Shown: positions 10,322-17,757 of the stretch, piece by piece
Layout: each line of letters opens with the position of its first letter
Numbering within the stretch: the first letter of the stretch is position 1
Assembly (NCBI GenBank): GCA_944354125.1
Contig: CALVPT010000005.1
Location: 45,569-109,568 of the forward strand
Reading direction: 5' to 3'
Source: an uncultured Clostridia bacterium
Lineage (GTDB): Bacteria; Bacillota; Clostridia; Christensenellales; Borkfalkiaceae
DNA: 64,000 bases
The notes under the pieces: model-generated
What the model was told of the DNA's origin: nothing
Databases searched by the model: none
The model's input: the letters and a program-made list of their open reading frames with translations, nothing else
Position numbers and translations under genes: made by a program

Positions 10322-10421
10322 GCGGCAATCTTTCTGACAGGGAAAGGGCGCGTTGTTGCCTCCGTACGCCGTAGCGTTCTCATAAAACATAGTCGGACGG
10401 TACGATAAAAGCTAAAATTAC

Positions 10422-10465
10422 ATTCCCCTGGGGCGGCATTGCGGCCGACCGCAGGGGAATTTTTT
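10422..10465 (+). terminator. Intrinsic terminator after adenine deaminase
   Basis: ATTCCCCTG (10422-10430) pairs perfectly with CAGGGGAAT (10452-10460) and is followed by a run of T to 10465. The 21-base loop is GC-rich with its own pairing potential. The 320-base gap between ade and secA holds this, the secA promoter and the secA leader. Nothing else is evident. Confidence 0.85.
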
Positions 10466-10505
10466 CGCAAAAAGCAAAATAATGCAAAAATCTCAAAAAA
10501 AAGCT

Positions 10506-10534
10506 TTTACATAACCGACAAAATATAGTACAAT
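10506..10534 (+). promoter_or_regulatory. Sigma-A promoter of secA
   Basis: TTTACA (10506-10511), 17-base spacer, TACAAT (10529-10534). It lies just after the ade terminator and points into secA. Confidence 0.75.
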
Positions 10535-10641
10535 ATTTGATGGAATAAAATAGGGCACACAGCGCGATTGCCAGACGTAAAATGCCATGCCGCCGTCTTC
10601 GAGCAGGGCGGCAGAGAGGCTGTGTCGCCGAGGAGTAATCA
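10535..10641 (+). promoter_or_regulatory. Structured 5' leader of secA
   Basis: Roughly 100 transcribed bases precede secA. GCACACAGC near 10554 can pair with GCTGTGTCGC near 10619, enclosing an inner hairpin of GCCGCC with GGCGGC (about 10591-10614). The ribosome site GAGGAG lies just 3' of the closing stem. No known riboswitch or SecM-like ORF was recognised. The structure is proposed by eye only. Confidence 0.4.
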
Positions 10642-13533
10642 ATGGGACTTTTGAGTTTTTTATCTAACTCTGACAGCCGCCGCGCGGTAAAAAAGCTTGA
10701 CAAGCTCGCAAGGAAGGTAGAGGAATTAGAACCCAAGTATGCCGTCATGAGCGACGAGGAGCTCAAGGCACAGACGGGCATACTTAAAAAGAGACTTGCA
10801 GACGGCGAGACGCTGGACGACATAATGTTCGATGCGTTTGCCGCCCTCAGGGAAGCCAGCTGGCGAGTGCTTAAGATGAAGCACTTCCACGTGCAGATAA
10901 TCGGCGGCATATGCCTGCATCAGGGCAGAATTGCAGAGATGCGTACGGGCGAAGGCAAGACGCTCGTCTCCACGCTCCCCGCATATCTCAACGCGCTTAC
11001 GGGCAAGGGCGTGCACATAGTCACCGTCAACGACTACCTGGCAAGGCGTGATGCCGAGTGGATGGGCAAGGTACACAAGTTCATGGGTCTTACCGTCGGC
11101 GTGGTCGTCGCAGGCATGGACGACGAGCAGAAGAAAAAGGCATACCAGTGCGACATAATCTATGCAACCAACAACGAACTCGGTTTCGACTACCTCAGGG
11201 ATAATTTAAAGACTTCAATCCCCGCAATGGTTCAGCGCGAGCTTAACTTCTGCATAATCGACGAAGTCGACTCCATTTTAATCGACGAGGCGAGAACGCC
11301 CCTCATAATCTCGGGCAAGGGCGGCGAAAGCTCAAAGCTCTACGAGGACGTGGACAGATTCGTAAGGACGCTTCACGGCGGCTTCGACGACGACAAGAAG
11401 GAGGCGGAGGCAAAGGCGCCCGTCCGCAAGAAGAAGGGACAGACCTTTACTCCCGAAGAGGAGGAAATTAACCGCAAGCTCGAAGCCATCCGCAAGGACA
11501 TGGAAAACTGGGACTACATCATCGACCGCAAGGATAAGTCGGTGACCATAACCGAACTCGGTGCGGAAAAGGCCGAAAAGTTCTTCAATATCAATAACCT
11601 CGGCGACATCGAAAACGCAGACCTCAACCATCACATTCAGCAGGCGCTCAAGGCGCACGAGCTGTTCAAGAGGGACGAGGACTACATCGTCACCCAGGAC
11701 GGCGAGATAATGATAGTCGACGAGTTCACGGGCCGCCTGATGGTCGGCAGAAGATATTCCGACGGACTCCACCAGGCAATCGAGGCAAAGGAGCACGTAA
11801 AGGTAAGGGAGGAGAACAAGACGCACGCAACCGTCACCTTCCAGAACTACTTCAGGCTCTACACCAAGCTCTCGGGCATGACGGGTACGGCAAAGACCGA
11901 GGAGGCGGAGTTCCGCACGATATACTCGCTCGACGTCGTCGTCATTCCCACCAACAAGCCCATTCAGAGAATTGACGAGCCCGACAAGATTTTCGCAACC
12001 GTCGAGAGCAAGAAAAAGGCCATCGTCGAGGAAGTGGCAAAGCGCCACGCCGTAGGTCAGCCCGTGCTCATCGGTACGGTAACCGTCGACAAGTCGGAAG
12101 AGATTTCCAGACTTCTCAGAAGAAACGGCATAAAGCACAACATCCTTAACGCAAAGAACCACGAAAGAGAAGCCGAGATAGTCGCACAGGCAGGCAGGTA
12201 CGGCGCGGTGACAATCGCTACCAACATGGCAGGCCGTGGTACGGATATCCTGCTCGGCGGCAACCCCGAATACCTCGCAAAGAAGCGAATGAGGGAAGAG
12301 GGCTACGAACACGACATGATAGAGGTCGCCATCTCCTATGCGGACAGACAGTTCACCGAGGAGGAGCAGAAGGCAAGGGACCGCTATGACGAGCTCTATT
12401 CCAAGTTCAAGGCTGAAACCGATGCCGAAAAGGTAAAGGTCATCGAGGCAGGCGGTCTGTGCATACTCGGTACCGAAAGGCACGAATCGCGCCGTATCGA
12501 CAACCAGCTCCGCGGCCGTGCGGGCCGTCAGGGCGACGTGGGCGCATCGGTATTCTTCATCTCGCTCGAGGACGACCTTGTAAAGCGTTTCGGCGGCGAA
12601 AGACTCAAGAGCATATATACGACGCTCATGGACGACGACGAATGCCTCCAGTCCAGGATGCTCAGCCACTCCATAGAGAACGCGCAGAAAGCCATAGAGG
12701 GACGTAACTTCGGCATACGTAAGCACACTTTGCAGTACGACGAGGTGATGAATGAGCAGCGTAAGCTCATATATGCAGAGAGACTCAACGTGCTCAAGGG
12801 CGGCGACGTTCACGACCAGATAGTAAAATATATTCCCGACTATGTCGAAAAGATTGTCAGGGAGACTGTAAATACCGACGCAATGCCCGAACAGTGGGAT
12901 GCCGAGGCGCTCAACGCCGCTCTCTTACAGAAGGTATACCCCGACGAGTGCCAGTTTAAAATAACCCCCGAAATTCTTGAAAGATGGGATTACGAGGCGG
13001 CAATAAAGAAGATTTCGAAGGAAGTTGCAAAGGCTTACGAGCAGAAGATTGTAAACATCTCCGAGGAGACAAACGGTCAGATAGACTATCACCAGATAGA
13101 GCGCAACGAACTGCTCCGCGCCGTAGACAGACATTGGATAGACCATATCGACGCGATGGACCAGCTCCGCAAGGGCATAGGCTTAAGGGGCTATGCGCAG
13201 CAGGATCCCATCATAGCCTACAAGCAGGAAGGCCACGAGATGTTCGAAGAGATGATAGAGCGCATCCAGACCGTCACCGTTTCAAGGCTTCTTAAGGGCA
13301 GAATCATAAAGGTTCCCGCAATGCCCCAGAGGGCGCCGCAGAGGCCTGTTCCTCCCGTAAGGCAGGTTCGTCCTCAGGCTCAGGCGGCACAGGCCGCAGG
13401 CGCACAGGCTGCAAACGCACCCCGTCCCCAGGCGGCTCAGCCCCTTCGTCCCTACCAGCCCAAGCCCGTAGACGACAAGGGCAACTTCGTGCCCGAAGGT
13501 ACGCAGATTCACCGCCCCAAGGACAACAAGTAA
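10642..13533 (+). CDS. secA: Preprotein translocase ATPase SecA
   Basis: SecA drives proteins through the SecYEG channel. At 963 residues it is longer than the Bacillus protein. Motifs in order are EMRTGEGKTLVSTLPAYL (Walker A) near residue 97, IIDEVDSILIDEARTPLI (DEAD-like Walker B) near residue 206, VDEFTGRLMVGRRYSDGLHQ near residue 363, TNMAGRGTDILLGGNPEYL near residue 530, and ESRRIDNQLRGRAGRQGD near residue 613. A charged insertion (about residues 250-275) accounts for some of the extra length. The C-terminal tail is Pro/Ala/Gln-rich and ends in HRPKDNK without the usual CxCxGx8CH zinc finger used for SecB or lipid binding. The start follows GAGGAG. Confidence 0.97.
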   Translation: MGLLSFLSNSDSRRAVKKLDKLARKVEELEPKYAVMSDEELKAQTGILKKRLADGETLDDIMFDAFAALREASWRVLKMKHFHVQIIGGICLHQGRIAEMRTGEGKTLVSTLPAYLNALTGKGVHIVTVNDYLARRDAEWMGKVHKFMGLTVGVVVAGMDDEQKKKAYQCDIIYATNNELGFDYLRDNLKTSIPAMVQRELNFCIIDEVDSILIDEARTPLIISGKGGESSKLYEDVDRFVRTLHGGFDDDKKEAEAKAPVRKKKGQTFTPEEEEINRKLEAIRKDMENWDYIIDRKDKSVTITELGAEKAEKFFNINNLGDIENADLNHHIQQALKAHELFKRDEDYIVTQDGEIMIVDEFTGRLMVGRRYSDGLHQAIEAKEHVKVREENKTHATVTFQNYFRLYTKLSGMTGTAKTEEAEFRTIYSLDVVVIPTNKPIQRIDEPDKIFATVESKKKAIVEEVAKRHAVGQPVLIGTVTVDKSEEISRLLRRNGIKHNILNAKNHEREAEIVAQAGRYGAVTIATNMAGRGTDILLGGNPEYLAKKRMREEGYEHDMIEVAISYADRQFTEEEQKARDRYDELYSKFKAETDAEKVKVIEAGGLCILGTERHESRRIDNQLRGRAGRQGDVGASVFFISLEDDLVKRFGGERLKSIYTTLMDDDECLQSRMLSHSIENAQKAIEGRNFGIRKHTLQYDEVMNEQRKLIYAERLNVLKGGDVHDQIVKYIPDYVEKIVRETVNTDAMPEQWDAEALNAALLQKVYPDECQFKITPEILERWDYEAAIKKISKEVAKAYEQKIVNISEETNGQIDYHQIERNELLRAVDRHWIDHIDAMDQLRKGIGLRGYAQQDPIIAYKQEGHEMFEEMIERIQTVTVSRLLKGRIIKVPAMPQRAPQRPVPPVRQVRPQAQAAQAAGAQAANAPRPQAAQPLRPYQPKPVDDKGNFVPEGTQIHRPKDNK

Positions 13534-13574
13534 TTAAAATTGGTGCGGCACTATGCCGCATATAACGGATATTT

Positions 13575-14675
13575 ATGTTCAAAGCAGACGATTACAGATT
13601 AAGACTTAAATCGCTTTCGGAAACGCTTGCCGAAGCAAAATATGCCCTCGACATCGACAACCTCGGCGGCAAGCTGGAGGAGCTCAAAAAGGAGCAGGAA
13701 AAGCCTGAGGTGTGGCAGGACCTCGAAAAGTCCAAGCACATCGGCAGGGAGATTTCCTCTATCGAAAACAAGATAGCCAGCTATAAAAAGGGCGAGTCGG
13801 CAATACAGGACGCGCTGGCGTTTATCGACCTCATAGAGGAGGCCGACGACGAGAGCCTCATTCCCGAGCTCGAGGGAATGATAACGTCGGCGGAAAACGA
13901 CATTGAGGAGATGCGCATACGCGCGCTGCTGAAGGGCAAGTATGACGCCAACAATGCCATTTTGAACCTGCATGCAGGCGCAGGCGGCACCGAGGCATGC
14001 GACTGGACGCAGATGCTTTACAGAATGTACTTAAGGTACTGCGAAAAGTCAGGTTTCAAGGTCACAGAACTCGACCTTGAAAACGGCGACGAGGCAGGCA
14101 TAAAGTCGGTTTCCTTCAGGGTGGAGGGCGAAAACGCCTACGGCTTTTTAAAGGCGGAAAAGGGCGTGCACAGACTTGTACGAATTTCACCCTTCGATGC
14201 AAATAAGCGCCGCCATACTTCGTTTGCCTCGCTCGAGGTAATGCCCGAAGTGGACGATGCCGGCGAAGTCGAAATCCGCGACGAGGATATAAGGATAGAC
14301 GTCTACCGTTCGTCTGGCGCTGGCGGACAGAAGGTCAACAAGACCGAAACGGCGATAAGAATCACCCACTTCCCTACGGGCATTGTCGTCACCTGCCAGA
14401 ACGAGAGAAGCCAGCTCCAGAACAAGGAGATGGCGTTCCAGTATCTTCGCGCAAAGCTCATCGAAAGGCAGATTGCCGAGAGAGAGGCGGCAGATGCCGA
14501 ACTCAAGGGCGAAATCAAAAAAATCGAATGGGGCAGCCAGATCCGCTCCTATGTATTCTGCCCTTACACGCTTGTAAAGGACCATCGTACGGGATACGAG
14601 AGCACCAACATTCAGGCGGTAATGGACGGAGATATCCAGGGCTTTATAATCGACTACCTCAAGAAGACCGTTTAA
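13575..14675 (+). CDS. prfB: Peptide chain release factor 2
   Basis: RF2 terminates translation at UGA and UAA. The frame of 366 codons is continuous, so the programmed +1 frameshift with an in-frame UGA near codon 25, common in other bacteria, is absent. Domain 2 has the stop-recognition tripeptide in RLVRISPFDANKRRHTS (SPF), and the catalytic GGQ loop is in YRSSGAGGQKVNKTETA near residue 250. The C-terminus ending in MDGDIQGFIIDYL is standard. It lies 41 bases after secA, the frequent secA-prfB arrangement of Firmicutes. No ribosome site stronger than a weak purine run precedes the ATG, so coupling to secA transcription is likely. Confidence 0.96.
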   Translation: MFKADDYRLRLKSLSETLAEAKYALDIDNLGGKLEELKKEQEKPEVWQDLEKSKHIGREISSIENKIASYKKGESAIQDALAFIDLIEEADDESLIPELEGMITSAENDIEEMRIRALLKGKYDANNAILNLHAGAGGTEACDWTQMLYRMYLRYCEKSGFKVTELDLENGDEAGIKSVSFRVEGENAYGFLKAEKGVHRLVRISPFDANKRRHTSFASLEVMPEVDDAGEVEIRDEDIRIDVYRSSGAGGQKVNKTETAIRITHFPTGIVVTCQNERSQLQNKEMAFQYLRAKLIERQIAEREAADAELKGEIKKIEWGSQIRSYVFCPYTLVKDHRTGYESTNIQAVMDGDIQGFIIDYLKKTV

Positions 14676-14694
14676 AATAAGGAGGTATTTACCT

Positions 14695-15114
14695 ATGGAA
14701 AATAATCAGAAAACGGCATATGAAACCGCGGCAAAGGAGTTGGGCGAAAGACTTGTGGCGCTCTACAAAAAGCGCTTCTTCCCCAGAGACGGAAAGGCCT
14801 TTGCCGAAATGCTCTTCACCGCGGGCGTGGAGGCAGGCTCGCTCATTCAGGCCATGTCTCAGCTCACCGACAGGGAGCTGAAGATAGAGACCGCCAACGA
14901 GGCGCTCCTGCAGATAAGCCGCGCGGAGTACATACTCGGTATTATGTGTTCGGCAAAATACTATACGGCAAGCGAGGCGTATGACCTCAAAAGCTATATG
15001 GTCAAGGTAAAAGACAGCCTCAAGGCGCTCCTTAAAAACGTGCAGGACGCTGCGCGCATAAGACAGGCGCGCCCCTTCGGCAGCTCAAACGACGGGTTTG
15101 ACGAGCTCGTCTGA
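14695..15114 (+). CDS. Small helical protein, possibly four-helix-bundle (23S IVS-like)
   Basis: A 139-residue, wholly helical-looking protein with a strong ribosome site (AAGGAGG). The pattern ISRAEYILGIMCSAKYYT followed by EAYDLKSYMVKVKDSLKALL resembles the C-terminal helices of the four-helix-bundle family once described from 23S rRNA intervening sequences. It lies 19 bases after prfB, and a terminator follows at 15130-15157. The match is a pattern impression, not a firm family assignment. There are no catalytic motifs, signal peptide or membrane segment. Function unknown; the context (prfB, tsaD) hints at a housekeeping role but does not prove one. Confidence 0.75.
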   Translation: MENNQKTAYETAAKELGERLVALYKKRFFPRDGKAFAEMLFTAGVEAGSLIQAMSQLTDRELKIETANEALLQISRAEYILGIMCSAKYYTASEAYDLKSYMVKVKDSLKALLKNVQDAARIRQARPFGSSNDGFDELV

Positions 15115-15129
15115 TAAATCACGGAATTT

Positions 15130-15157
15130 CAGGCGCATTTGAAAGTGCGCCTGTTTT
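15130..15157 (+). terminator. Intrinsic terminator before tsaD
   Basis: CAGGCGCA (15130-15137) pairs with TGCGCCTG (15146-15153) across an eight-base loop, followed by TTTT. It ends only about seven bases before the tsaD start codon, an unusually tight arrangement. Confidence 0.75.
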
Positions 15158-15163
15158 GCAATT

Positions 15164-16201
15164 ATGTACGATATCGAAAACTATAAAATAAAGGCACGTC
15201 CCGTCATTCTCGCGCTCGAGTCGAGTTGCGACGAGACGGCGTGCGCCATAATCAGGGGAAGGGAGGTGCTCGCAGACGCCATAATCTCGTCGGCGGACAC
15301 CCAGGCGCTCTACGGCGGCGTCGTGCCCGAAATTGCCAGCCGCGCCCATACCGATGCGGTCGACGAAGTGGTCCGCCGCGCCCTCGCCCAGGCCGGGCTC
15401 AGGAGTGCTGACATCGACGCCGTGGCTGTCACATACGGTGCGGGACTTCTCGGCGCGCTCCTCGTCGGACTGTCGTTTGCAAAGTCGTTTGCATTCGCGC
15501 TCAACGTGCCGCTTATTGCCGTAAACCACATTCGCGGCCACATAGCCGCGGCATATCTCGAGGATATCAACCTCGAACCGCCCTTTATCACGCTGCTCGC
15601 AAGCGGAGGGCATACGGCAATTCTGCATACAAAGAGCTATTCGGAGAGCGAGGTGCTCGGCTCGACCTGCGACGATGCCGTCGGCGAGGCGTTCGACAAG
15701 GTCGCAAGGGTGCTCTCTCTGCCCTATCCCGGCGGTCCCAACGTGCAGAAGATGGCGGAGGGCGGCAGCTTTTGCGTTCCTCTCCCGTCGGCTCTCGTCC
15801 GTCACGGCGACGGCATGACCTTTTCATACAGCGGACTCAAGACGGCGGTAATAAATTACTGTCATACGCTCGAACAGAAGGGGCAGAGGGTCAATAAACA
15901 CGACGTGGCGGCGTCCTTCCAGAAGGCGGCGATAGATCCTCTCGTCATAAAGACGGTCGAAAGCGCCGAAAAACTGGGCATAAAGACAATAACGGCGGGC
16001 GGTGGAGTCGTCGCAAACGACTATCTTCGCAGCACGCTTTCGGCAATGTGCGAGAGCAAGGGCATAAAGCTCGTTCTGCCTGCAAAACGCAGGTGTACGG
16101 ACAACGCCTGCATGATAGCCGCCGAGGGACTCAATATGTATCTTTCGGGCAAGTTTGCGCCCATGTCGGTAAACGCAAAGGCGGCAATTCCGCTCAGATA
16201 A
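15164..16201 (+). CDS. tsaD: tRNA N6-threonylcarbamoyladenosine transferase TsaD
   Basis: TsaD, with TsaB and TsaE, transfers the threonylcarbamoyl group to A37 of ANN-decoding tRNAs. At 345 residues it is normal length. The ASKHA-fold motifs are ALESSCDETACAII near residue 16, YGGVVPEIASRAH near residue 48, the metal-binding histidines in AVNHIRGHIAAAYL near residue 122, LLASGGHTAIL near residue 143, and TAGGGVVANDYLR near residue 278. The ATG starts about seven bases after a terminator U-run and has no recognisable Shine-Dalgarno, so initiation may depend on leaky read-through or a leaderless-type transcript. Function is well supported; start choice is moderately sure. Confidence 0.94.
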   Translation: MYDIENYKIKARPVILALESSCDETACAIIRGREVLADAIISSADTQALYGGVVPEIASRAHTDAVDEVVRRALAQAGLRSADIDAVAVTYGAGLLGALLVGLSFAKSFAFALNVPLIAVNHIRGHIAAAYLEDINLEPPFITLLASGGHTAILHTKSYSESEVLGSTCDDAVGEAFDKVARVLSLPYPGGPNVQKMAEGGSFCVPLPSALVRHGDGMTFSYSGLKTAVINYCHTLEQKGQRVNKHDVAASFQKAAIDPLVIKTVESAEKLGIKTITAGGGVVANDYLRSTLSAMCESKGIKLVLPAKRRCTDNACMIAAEGLNMYLSGKFAPMSVNAKAAIPLR

Positions 16202-16232
16202 ATTATTTAGATAAGAGGGAAGAGAAAATTTT

Positions 16233-17414
16233 ATGGCAGGGAAAGTTGTGTTCTGCGACGGAGAGGACATCTGCGTCTTTGACGGGCAGAAGGTCGAAAG
16301 ATACGCGAGCGCGTACATAACACGATTCAGGGACAGCGCCATAGCCAGCGCTCGCAATAAGGAGTGGAAGAATTCGTCAAACGCCCTCTATCGTTCGGAA
16401 TTTTTCAGCTCGGGCGGCGAGGAAAATCTCATCGGCAACGTCACGTCGGCATTTTTTATAAGTCAGGACGAGGTAGTCTATACATTCACGATAGACAATT
16501 CGTCGGGCATATACAAAAAGAGCCTTTCTGACGAAAAACTCATTGAATCTCACGTCGTCAACTCGACCTCTAATGCCTATGTCGGCGGTAGCTATGACGA
16601 CAGGAGCGGCACGCTCGCAGTCGCGTTAAGGAGCGGATATTACAATTCCTCGGTCGCGCTTTTCGACATGAAAACGTGTGACTATAAGACTTATACCGAG
16701 GGCGACACTCTTGACGAAGACCCCTACATATGCCCCGACGAACGCAATACAATCTACTATTCCTCGCGCGGAGTGGGCAGGGATATGCAGGGCAATTTTG
16801 TCGCCTTTTCGCCTGCCGAAATATACAGGCTTGACATCGGCAGAGTAAAAGTAGATCTCGTCAAGTCGGATGAAAAATACAGCTATTTCAAGCCCAAGTG
16901 TCGCGGCGGCAAGCTTTACTGCATAAAGGCGCCTGCATCTCAGGGCAAGGGTAACGTCATTCTGGACATAGTGCTAATTCCCTGGCGCATACTTCAGGCA
17001 ATCGTCGGCTTTTTTCAGGTATTCGTGCACGCCTTTACGGGCAAGTCCATGACGAGCGGCGGCGATAACCCCGCAATGGGCAGAAAGGTAGACGGAAGAA
17101 AGCTGATAATTTCCGGCAACCTCGTAGACGTGGAAAAAGAGGCGAAGAAAAACGCCTCTAAGCGTGATACCGACTACGGACTCGTTCCGTCGTCGTGGCA
17201 GCTCATCGAAGTTGAAAGCGGAAAGGTAATAAAGAGCGGAATAGCTGACTTCGACATAGCTGACGACGGCGCTATCTATGCCACTAACGGCAGAAGAATC
17301 TTTGAAATCAGGCAAAATTCCTGTAAAAAGATCTGCGATGCCTCCGCCTGCTTTGCAATATCCTGCAAAAAGACATTCGATGGCGGTACGGACAATATCT
17401 TCGACCCCTCTTAA
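16233..17414 (+). CDS. Propeller-like protein of unknown function with one hydrophobic segment
   Basis: A 393-residue protein I do not recognise. It opens with short beta-strand repeats of propeller style (KVVFCDGEDICVFDGQKVER; later SGTLAVALRSGYYNSSVALF and DERNTIYYSSRG), suggesting a WD40/TolB-like propeller. Near residues 245-270 a hydrophobic stretch (ILDIVLIPWRILQAIVGFF) could be an amphipathic helix or single membrane span. There is no signal peptide. The C-terminal section repeats the motif style (GIADFDIADDGAIYATNG), as if closing the propeller. The start is supported by AAGAGGGAAGAG. It lies 32 bases after tsaD, probably on the same transcript. The following gap starts with the ileS promoter. 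Confidence 0.7.
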   Translation: MAGKVVFCDGEDICVFDGQKVERYASAYITRFRDSAIASARNKEWKNSSNALYRSEFFSSGGEENLIGNVTSAFFISQDEVVYTFTIDNSSGIYKKSLSDEKLIESHVVNSTSNAYVGGSYDDRSGTLAVALRSGYYNSSVALFDMKTCDYKTYTEGDTLDEDPYICPDERNTIYYSSRGVGRDMQGNFVAFSPAEIYRLDIGRVKVDLVKSDEKYSYFKPKCRGGKLYCIKAPASQGKGNVILDIVLIPWRILQAIVGFFQVFVHAFTGKSMTSGGDNPAMGRKVDGRKLIISGNLVDVEKEAKKNASKRDTDYGLVPSSWQLIEVESGKVIKSGIADFDIADDGAIYATNGRRIFEIRQNSCKKICDASACFAISCKKTFDGGTDNIFDPS

Positions 17415-17430
17415 ATTTGCAAAAAATCGC

Positions 17431-17459
17431 TTTACTTTTTGCGCGCGGTTTAATATAAT
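17431..17459 (+). promoter_or_regulatory. Sigma-A promoter of the T-box/ileS transcript
   Basis: TTTACT (17431-17436), 17-base spacer, TATAAT (17454-17459). Transcription would start near 17466, at the 5' edge of the T-box leader. Confidence 0.8.
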
Positions 17460-17465
17460 ATAGTC

Positions 17466-17711
17466 ATACAACTTAATTCAAAGGCTATGACAAAGGACAA
17501 CGCCCCGTATTTTAATCTTTCAGAGAGCTCTTGGTTGGTGCGAAAGAGCAGGTCGGATACGGCAGAAATCACCTTTCAGCCTGTCGCCCGAAAGCATAAA
17601 AGGATAGGGCGGCACGGATTCGCAACCCGTAACCAGTTGCGGCAAATGTCAGTTTGTTTTGGTGGTAATAAGCACTTATAAGGGTGTCCGAAATGACGGA
17701 TGCCCTTTTTG
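17466..17711 (+). promoter_or_regulatory. T-box riboswitch leader (isoleucine), controlling ileS
   Basis: A tRNA-sensing leader. The Stem I hallmark is present at 17521-17552: AGAGAGCTC, then GGTTGGTGCGAA, closing with AGAGC. The specifier loop at 17565-17573 reads GAA-ATC-ACC, and ATC (17568-17570) is an Ile codon, matching the downstream gene. A candidate T-box bulge with GGTGGTAA lies at 17661-17668, somewhat degenerate from the usual GGTGGNACCGCG. A terminator follows (17681-17690 pairing with 17697-17705, then TTTTT). Uncharged tRNA-Ile would favour antitermination and raise IleS. The 343-base gap between genes is essentially all leader. The antiterminator fold was not computed. Confidence 0.85.
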
Positions 17712-17757
17712 CATATCTATCGCCCTCAATTTCCGAAAATCAATAAAGGAGCTATAT

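Noticed and set aside
11332..12813. A 493-codon minus-strand open frame inside secA
   Set aside because: It is the exact antisense of secA, has low-complexity V/L/E/R composition typical of codon-bias shadows, and lacks a ribosome site.
13575..13660. A programmed frameshift in prfB
   Set aside because: The frame is continuous from the ATG to the normal RF2 length; no in-frame UGA near codon 25.
17659..17757. An upstream in-frame start for ileS
   Set aside because: It lies inside the T-box leader and terminator, lacks a Shine-Dalgarno, and adds residues not found in IleS. The ATG at 17758 has AAAGGAG.
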